A stretch of 64,000 bases of DNA from Saussurea involucrata (lineage: Eukaryota > Streptophyta > Magnoliopsida > Asterales > Asteraceae). Below, piece after piece: positions 56,911 through 64,000 of the stretch; positions within the stretch are counted from its first letter, which is position 1; each line of letters opens with the position of its first letter. Location: the NCBI GenBank assembly GCA_033807775.1, contig CM066320.1, positions 180,206,784 to 180,270,783 on the forward strand. Direction: 5' to 3'. Position numbers and translations under genes: made by a program. The notes under the pieces are model-generated. The model did not search any database. It was not told the DNA's origin and was given only the letters and a program-made list of their open reading frames with translations.

Positions 56911-59900
56911 TCAGCCTTCAAAGGGTTCTTCCTTAATGAGAAGTTCATCAAGGGTTGTCTTTTCAGTTGGAATCATCCAGTCAGGAACCTTTTCTCCTTT
57001 ATTCTTTAGCTTCAGAGCAGCTTCAAAAATCAAGGGTTTTAGGTGTCGTTCCTGAATGTCTTTTCTGAAGTCGCACCAGTAGATGAGATCTCTGAGCTGT
57101 TCGATTGGAGTGATTGGAAGCTCAGCGATCCGTTGAAAGCATTTACGTCCGTCGTAGTCAAGAAAGAATATTCCATAAGGATTACTGATGACTTTACCAG
57201 GGACGAAAAGTTCACATGGTGGCAAAGAGATGTCAAGGGCAGATAGATCAGGATCAGGACCAAGTACTTCAGCGCGAGAGAAACCGATTCCAGTTTCATT
57301 TCGTATGACAGGACCTGAGTTTGAATCTTGACGTTTCTTCTTTGGTGAGCCCCTTTTTCTTTTCGGCTTTAGATCAGGAACAGGAGGAATATCCACACAA
57401 GAAGATATCAAATCGATCTGTCTGTTTATCAGTTTTTCGAAATGATCCTTGTACTTAGATTGTGATGGTTGGATAGCTAACCTCATCTCCAGCCATTCAG
57501 AGAGACCATACCTTTTTACAGTGTCAGCACGAAAGGTTTCAGATGAGCCATCTTCTCTGAACAGTTTGATGTCAACAATAGGTACTCCGATGGAGGTTCT
57601 TCCAGAGATGAATACCTTGTTGATCTTCGCTGGACGATATCTGAAGTGGATTTTCTCTTTACACCAGATCAGGGTGGTCTGAGAAACTTCAGCTTTCTTT
57701 TCCACGATCTTCTGGGCTTGTTCCCAAAGCTTTCGTTGGATTTGAATGGGAATACGCTTCAGCTTGGGGTCTTTGACAGATTCTTGAGTGAGCTTGATGG
57801 CGTATTCTCTGTCTTTATCTTCAGCTTCCTTCCTTTGAGCGATGAGGCGTTCAGCTCTGAGATGTTCCTGGTATTCAGCTTTTGAAATTCTGAACTTAGG
57901 AGGAACTGAAGGTAGTTGATCGCGCCTTAGAATGATTCGCTGATCCTCGAATCGCTTTATCATTTCTTCTCTCCTCTTTTGATCTTCTTCACTCAGCCTT
58001 TGAGGAACTGAGGAAGGTCTGTTTCTGTGCGAGAGAGGTTGTTCTTCTGGTTCATCAGTCTCAGAGATTAAATCTAAGACTGGGATTATGTCTTCAGCGG
58101 TAGCTGGAATTATTGGTGAAGTCGCAATAGAAGATCCTTCAGCGATATCCTCAAACAGGGGAGAGGACTAGCTGAAACGCAGCGATCTTACAAATAAGAA
58201 CTGGTAGAAGAACTTGGGTAGAAAAGATAGAAAAAAATAATGTGGATGTGTATGGTGTTTGTGGAATGGATAACTGATTGTTCAGAGATGATCAGGGAAG
58301 GAAAAATAAGTTTAGTGTACCTGACAAATCGGCTTTGCAAGCAGGATCGCCAGATTATCATCTTCAGCGATGCCTTTGTCTTTGCTTTTCTCAGCGCCAG
58401 AGGCTGAGTGCTTTGTCTTTGTTTTTGTCTTCTCCCCTGTGGATTTGGTTATCACGATCCCTTTAAGAGCTTTTCGAGGAGCATGTTTGACGACAAAGAA
58501 TTCGTCATCTTCATCATCATCATCATCATCGTTCCTTGGAGAGGAGGATGGTTCAGCTTCAGGGATGTCGATGTCTTCGTCTTCTTCTGCTTCGGATTCC
58601 TCAGCATCTTCTTCGAGTTGCTCCCCCTCAGATACAGAGGCGAGGTTCTCGGTTCCCTCAGGGTTTTCATCTCCCTGAGGTCCAGTAATCAGATCTTCAT
58701 TACCCTCTCCCCTGATAGATTCATCATGGGAAAGGTCTTCAGCGCTCTTATTTTGATCTTCAGCGCTCTTCTCCTGTTCAGCGCTCTTCTCCCCCTCTTT
58801 CTCATGATGGGCGGGGGAGGAATGGGTAGACTCAGCATATGTGTTGTCTCTGTCTTCTGGGCCAGAGACTTTCACACAACCTTCAAGCTTAGCTATTCTG
58901 TCTTCTAGGCCAGAAATAGCAGGCGTGATTTTCTTCAGCTCTTGGCGATCCTCTGCGGTGAATGAGTCCAAAATAGGTGCAGGGGCCGGAGCAGGAGCTG
59001 GATTGTTTTCCTTGTTCACCAGCGTCTCGATCATTGTCTTGACAGAACTAAGGTCGGTCTTCACTGAGCCCAAGTCGGTCTTGACCACGGACATATCACC
59101 TTCGAGTGTACCAACCGATTTCTTCAGCGTTGTAACCTCGCTGGAAACGGTGGAAACTGACGATTTGAGGTTGGTGTAGTCAGTGTAGATGTCGGAGAGC
59201 ACTTTGGCAAAGTCGGCGAGAGTTTTATCAAGGTCTTTGATGTCATCAGAGGAGGCCTTCTTTTCCACCACAGCAGTCAGCTTCGTCAGATTCTCTCCAG
59301 CGTTTGTTACAGCTGTAGAGTTATTTGATAGACCGGTGGTGAGATCTGTAAGTTTCATCTCCATGGACTTCAGAGACTGGTTGATGTCTCCCAAATAAGG
59401 ACCTGTAACATATAAGTACTTGTGAACAAAGGAAAGCTCAGAAGTTTCAGGTTTAGTTACAGTGTTTAAGGTGGGATCTGTACCTGCAGGAGCGTTGACG
59501 AACTCATCAAAGTTTCGAGTCCCTCCATAGTGTTCCATATCTCCCTCAAAAGTTCCGTGAGGGATGGAGATCTCTGCAGGTCCTTTCTTCGTTATTCGCT
59601 GAGAAGCTTCAACGGCTTCTTGAATGATGGCATCTCCAGTTTTAACTGGAGGAGTGTCCAAAGAAATAGAGGGAGGATCGAAGGATAAGAATTGGGGTTG
59701 GGTTTCAAGTTCAGCGTTGGATTCGCTGAGAAGTACTTCATCAGTCTTTTGAGAGACTGAAGAAGGTTGGGTAGATTCCAAAGTTCTAACCTCAGCGTTT
59801 AAGGACGCTGAAGTAGGTTTAGAAGGGATGGCTTGAATTGGTGTGGCAGAGCGTACCACGGAACTTTCCTTCAGCTCTTCAGAATGAGCTGAGGAGTCTT

Positions 59901-60972
59901 CAGCATGAAATTGCTGGGGTTGCTCCTTGGTTTTCTTGATCCTTTTGGAATCAAGAGGGGTAAGAGATTGTTTCCTTTTCTTAGAAGGAATGGATTTTGT
60001 GGCCTGGGAATCAGCGAGGGGTATTGTCGCTGAAGGAGCCACAGAAAGCGGAGAATTAAGTACAGTGAGAAGGGTAGAGAGACGTACCTCGTTGGCGACA
60101 GGCTTGAAGTCGAGAACTTTAGGGCCAATCTGAGAGAGTTTCAGATCACCCTCTTCAGGATAGCTGTCCTTCAGGCCATATTGAAAGATGGCGCTGATGA
60201 ATCGTGGGTAAGGAACCCATGCTGGTCGGTCAGCGGCAGAATCAACACGTTGAATGAGGTCTTCATAGATGATGGAGGCCCAGTCAATGTTGAGACCTTT
60301 CAGCAGTGCGTAACCCATGGCCTGCTGAGGTTGAGCGGCTTGATCAGAAGATCCGGATTTCGCTGTCATGCAGCTGATCAGGTGAGCGAAGATGAAGTTC
60401 ATCTCGCTGGGCATCTTGGATTTCTTTATCAGCGTCAGCTTCTTCTCAGGTAGCTTGTCTCTTCCAGTCTCCCAGATGTAACCCATCGCATCAAGGAAAG
60501 CAATGATTTCTTCCCTGTCAGCGTGCTTCTTGTGGTCAGGTAATGGAATGAAAGGATTTTCTGAGGTAGCGTTAGGGAATTTCAGAGCTTTGCGGATTAT
60601 TGCGGGGGTTATCTTGATGGTGCCATACTCAGTATCGCTGAGTATGCAGTCGATGGTTTTAGATGGATCTTTGGCGGAGGGTAGGTCGGTGTGTCTGGCA
60701 GAGTACCAGAATTGGGATAATAGACGCTGACTGGCAGGAGGTGTGATTGTCAGTGCTGTGTAGATGGGGCTATTCTTCAAAAGATTTACAGCGTCGTCTA
60801 GATGGGATACCTGCTTCCGAGGGGGAAACTCGAGAAGCGCTGAGAGGTTGTTTGCCTTTGTCCAGTCTAGTTGATCCAGCTCAAACTTAACCTGAGGAGC
60901 TTTGGTGATTTCCCGTTCCTCAGAATCAGCGGAGATGGACTCAGCGGTAACATTCAGCTTTGAAGTTGCCAT
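56911..60972 (-). CDS. Intact two-exon 1302-residue protein of F, function unknown
   Basis: Exon 1 is 60972-58321 (884 codons, ATG start MATSKLNV). A 153 bp intron follows (donor CAG/GTACAC, acceptor CTAG/TCC). Exon 2 is 58167-56911 (418 codons plus stop). The frame is open throughout. Domains: N-terminal globular part (about residues 30-290; FWYSARH, MGYIWETGRDKLPEKKLTL, MPSEMNFIFAHLI, VPYPRFISAIFQ), resembling the plant putative transposon-protein family; basic tract KKRKQ; coiled coil about 530-650; Pro-Ala repeat; SAE repeats; Asp/Glu-rich disorder; then a C-terminal globular part (REDGSSETFRADTVKRYG, GIFFLDYDGRKCFQRI). Two NLS-like tracts are present. Without splicing exon 1 stops two codons later. 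The intron is inferred. Confidence 0.8.
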
Positions 60973-62172
60973 TTCACTGTATTATCAGTTCAACCAAAGA
61001 TGTTAACAAATAAGAATTATCTTAATGTGGAAAGAAAATTTCCATTAAGATTTTTCGAATTTTGTCCATTTCATTCAGACAAAAAAAAGTCTTAATGAAG
61101 ATTAGGGTTTTTCTTGTTTTAAAAAAAAACGAATATAACACCCATAAGCCTTGTATTCCAGTTTCTTAATAAAAATGGATACGAAAGAAGAAAAAGTTTA
61201 AGATTTTAGATTTAAAACTTGAAGAACAACCATGAAATGGTTGTGTTTATAAAACCATGAAAGAAAATGATTTTATTTTTGAGTTCTTTTGTTTGATCTT
61301 GTGTAAAACAATGATAAGATCGAAAACAAGTTATTCGCATTTGATAATAGATAAGAACATATTAACCTTGAGTTTGATGAAGAAGATGATGAACAGTTCT
61401 TGAAGATTGAGAGCACAAAATGCAACAGTGTTCTTTTCTTGCGGAGAAAGATTGATTCGCCTAAAAGACAAATATAAACTTTGAGAGTGTTTATATAGGA
61501 AGAGAGTAGAGAGAGAAAAACTTGAGCGGGAAAGTTTTTCATCATGACACGGACACGTGTTTGCATTTGATTGGATAGACAACGAAACGTGCAAACGTGT
61601 GTCAGAAAAAGAGCGTGCCTGGTGTTATCCGTTGCAATGACGTCACAACTGTCCTTTCACATTCTTTCGTTGTCTCTAAGGTTTTGAAAGAAAAACTCAG
61701 GGACTCTTTGGAAAATATGAAGCACTGAATAGAAATATCAGTGAGGGTTTTAAGAAATTTCAAAATATCGCTGTTAAGGAAGAGATATTCAGCGATGTAA
61801 GAATTTGAAATCTTGCATTTTCATGCGTTTTGTCAGAGAGAGAAAACATACCTTGATATCAGTTTAACCAAATTTATTCAGAGAGAAGATGATGAAATGG
61901 ATTGTACAAGTTTATTTTATCCGAGAGCCTATACAAGAATGTATAAACGTATCGCTGATTAAATGTGAACCGCTGAAGATTTATCCTTCAAAGTTCAACA
62001 TTCCAAGCTCGCTGATGAGAAAGTTGAAGTTGTCTCTGGAAAATCTAGGGGGTTTTGCAAGAGAACCATTGTCTATATAGTGAGTGTTTGTGTTTGTGTT
62101 GGCCATTTTCAGATAATAGCTAGGAAGAGAAATATCTTAGATTAGATCTTGTTTATGAGATTAAACAAATCT
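60973..62172 (-). other. Untranslated leader region of F
   Basis: 1.2 kb between the PBS and the ATG with no long frame. The plus-strand sequence just before the ATG (CATTTCACTGTATTATC) reads on the minus strand as an acceptor-like ATACAG six bases upstream of the ATG. CAAGGTATGT near 61853 is a good donor, so a leader intron of about 0.87 kb is possible. It contains the internal promoter-like block at 61490-61645. Confidence 0.5.
61490..61645 (-). promoter_or_regulatory. Internal promoter-like block of F
   Basis: On the minus strand TGACGTCA (61638-61645) and ACACGTGTC (61552-61560) precede a TATA box CCTATATAAA (61490-61499), about 520 bp upstream of the ATG. This is separate from the LTR TATA box and has the same motif set as the antisense-gene promoters of C2-C4. 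Confidence 0.55.
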
Positions 62173-62184
62173 GCTCTGATACCA
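62173..62184 (-). other. Primer binding site of F (tRNA-iMet type)
   Basis: TGGTATCAGAGC on the minus strand, two bases inside the right LTR. It shows that the right LTR is the 5' LTR. Confidence 0.92.
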
Positions 62185-62186
62185 CT

Positions 62187-63148
62187 TGTTGGTCCCGAAA
62201 GGCCTATACAAGTTTGTAGAAGGGGAGGGTTGAATACAAACACACTATTTTACTTTTCTAAATTGTTTATTGATAAATCATTAACAATTTACAGCTTGTT
62301 GCGGAAACAAGATTAAGGATAAACCTAAATCTAAACAAGTTGGAACACTAAGGTTTCTTGCACTAAGAAAGATAAGGAGATTACTAATAAAATCCTATCT
62401 TAAGAGAGATTTGAACTTGTCCAGAGTTAGCAAGTTGCTTCAAATGAAGTGAGTTCATCTCTTTATATACTGCATGCATTTAATGCAATTCAGTATACAC
62501 TTTACACGTGTCATCAGCGGATTGGTTGCATGTCATTGACCTTTGTTGACAACCTTAGTAGCCGCATGAATGAACAGTGTAGTATCAGAGTGGTTGTACG
62601 ATTTCAGATTTTCGGAGGTTCTTTTTTGACATTTCGTACGGTGGCGTGCAAGGGAGGTTAAGACAAAAGTATTTTGTACGGAGGACTTCATGATCAGCTT
62701 TCGTTGATTCAGCGATTATCATTTACTATTCAGCGAATGATAAAGTTCAGCGATAGCTAAAGTCTTGTACTTGATACTTCACGTTGAGTGGACAAATCTG
62801 AGTCTTCGCTGATCCGCATCAGTTCATTAGGAGACTTGTCGGTGGTTCTTGAGCTTGATCTTCGACTTCAGCGTAGAACCTTTGTTGACGTGAATCTTGT
62901 CTTCAGGGATCATAAGTAAACAACTAATTTATCAGCGATCACCATAAGGACTGAACAGACTCAGCGATATGGTGAACAGTGTTCGCTGAATGTTTAATCT
63001 AAAAGAGCGAGAGTTCCTATCAGCAGTACTGTAAGATCTTAGTACTTATCAGCGATAGTGAAACTCTGATACATATTGTTTACTTACAATTTTCACTAAG
63101 TATTTAAGATAGGGTCATTATCAAATCACTGAGGGGTTTGGATCAACA
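62187..63148 (-). repeat. 5' LTR of F (right copy)
   Basis: 962 bp, with the TATA box on the minus strand at 62459-62470 (GTATATAAAGAG), which should drive the genomic transcript. Substitutions against the left copy are seen near 62624, 62683, 62702 and 62841. Confidence 0.93.
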
Positions 63149-63153
63149 GGCTT

Positions 63154-64000
63154 CTTCAATACCCTGTCCCAACTCATGAGACAGGATAGCAGATGTGGCT
63201 ACCCGGATGTCACTCGGTTCGGTTCGCTCAGGAGCCTCTTTTTCTTTACAGCTCGTTCTTTCCTGGTTCAACTTTGAACGCAGTTCTCTCCGCCTCGCAT
63301 GGTCTAACTCATCTACTTGTTCTCCCTGAGATGTCTTAATAATAGGTCCGGTTCCAGTAAGAGGAGGTGAGTCAAAAAAGATTCCACCAGTGTAATAATC
63401 TGGGTTGGGTCCGATACCGTGAGGTATGTGTTTCAGACGTATAGAACGGTCGGTATCGGAGTCCGTGGAGTCAGAAACCACGTCTTCAATATGGTGTGAT
63501 GGGGAAGGGGGTTCAGTAACATATGGTTCGGTCGAATGATGAAGAGCGGGTCTAGATTGGGGGTGGCTGGAACCGGGTTGCGATTCCACTGCACCACCTA
63601 CTCTCATTCCCCTTCCTCTCACAACTAACGTTCCCCGCCCGACAGCACCTGCTTGTCGGGCCCTTCCACCTCTTACTCTTGGACCCTCACGTCTCTCGGG
63701 TCTAAGTCCCTGGGCAGGTCCCTCCGGCTCTGGGTGGACCATGGGATTTCCTAACGCTCCCCTATATGCTACTACCCCTGGTGCAGTGGGATCGGCAATG
63801 GCTAGTAGTGGTTCAGGGATGGGCATGGCTACCGCATCAGATGGATTGCGTATAACCATGGACTATAAGTGGTGATGGGGACATACCGGATGGTTTAGGC
63901 GGCGAAGAATGGCAGGATTCGCGTCTATGTGTTGACGCACCGCAAGCGAAAGGAAACGCGGATACGGAAGAAACTTCTTCTGTTTGGACCCTCCGATGTG
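63154..64000 (-). pseudogene. Extra ORF of E, N-terminal part, runs off window
   Basis: The open minus-strand frame enters from beyond 64000 with KKFLPYPRFLSLAV, a block also seen in the F protein (YPRFISAIF) and in related plant retrotransposon ORFs. An in-frame TAG near 63866 interrupts it two codons before an internal ATG (63859). It continues through an Arg/Gly-rich stretch (VRGGRARQ, RGRGMRVGG) and Ser/Asp-rich disorder to the F insertion. The TAG may be a former CAG. Confidence 0.7.

Larger units (their letters stand above)
55678..63148 (-). mobile_element. LTR retrotransposon F without gag-pol, complete
   Basis: Two LTRs (55678-56643 and 62187-63148), TGTTGGTCCC to GGATCAACA on the plus strand, are flanked by the duplication GGCTT (55673-55677 and 63149-63153). 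PBS and PPT place it on the minus strand. The LTRs differ at about five positions plus a G-run length. The 5.5 kb interior contains only one gene, a two-exon protein of 1302 residues, and none of gag, protease, RT, RNase H or integrase. It inserted in the extra ORF of E. Mobilisation must have used proteins from elsewhere. Confidence 0.93.
53094..64000 (-). mobile_element. LTR element E with env-like/extra ORF, partial
   Basis: Left LTR at 53094-53362 (TGTAGAATCC to CCTAACA on the plus strand), with a copia-style PPT CAAAGGGGGAGAT next to it on the minus strand. It interrupts C4 gag within an otherwise continuous codon series. Inside is a long minus-strand coding region, split by element F. 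Its 5' half, PBS and second LTR are beyond the right edge, so the presence of gag-pol cannot be tested. The protein type occurs at the 3' end of large Ty1/copia (Sirevirus-like) elements of plants, which is my best guess. Confidence 0.6.

Noticed and set aside
58370..59398. Long plus-strand frames rich in Ser and Phe
   Set aside because: Mirror images of the acidic and coiled-coil codons of the F protein on the minus strand.

Overview
This window is plant nuclear DNA, very probably from a eudicot. Almost all of it is transposable elements inserted into one another, and no ordinary host gene can be supported. The plant assignment rests on Ty3/gypsy chromovirus (Tekay-type) and Tat-type LTR elements, tRNA-iMet primer binding sites, an endogenous caulimovirid, a Helitron, a MULE and a PIF/Harbinger element. 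A 5S rDNA fragment carries an asterid-like sequence. An asterid, perhaps Asteraceae, is my inference and not proven.

Layout. 1-3407: AT-rich DNA with one 0.94 kb PIF/Harbinger-like element. 3408-11180: a broken endogenous pararetrovirus (Caulimoviridae, solendovirus-like). Its polymerase segment is duplicated tail-to-tail as a 1.4 kb inverted repeat, and its minus-strand polyprotein frame is split by a 2.1 kb non-autonomous Helitron with clean ends. 11323-12824: a MULE-type foldback element with a 9 bp target duplication. 12935-14638: part of a gypsy LTR. 14639-22474: a decayed Tekay-type element (B).

22544 to the right edge is a deep nest. Tat-type element C1 contains C2 (24653-40313, target duplication CCAGG). 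C2 contains a nearly intact Tekay element D (28654-37279, target duplication GATGG). C1 is interrupted again by Tat element C3 (from 40577). The 3' LTR of C3 contains inverted Tat element C4 (47889-53093 and beyond). The gag of C4 contains E (from 53094), and E contains F (55678-63148, target duplication GGCTT).

Three things stand out. (1) The Tat elements come in two complementary deletion forms. C1 and C2 fuse the first gag codons directly to RT-RNase H. C3 and C4 keep only gag-protease. All four lack integrase as far as they can be read. (2) C2, C3 and C4 carry, between the sense genes and the 3' LTR, an antisense gene of four exons. It has its own TATA box, and CACGTG and TGACGTCA motifs lie upstream. 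(3) F has young LTRs, a PBS and a PPT but no gag or pol. Its only gene is a sense-strand, two-exon frame for a protein of 1302 residues, the only large uninterrupted gene in the window. It too has an internal TATA box with CACGTG and TGACGTCA upstream. E, the element it landed in, encodes a distant relative of the same protein.
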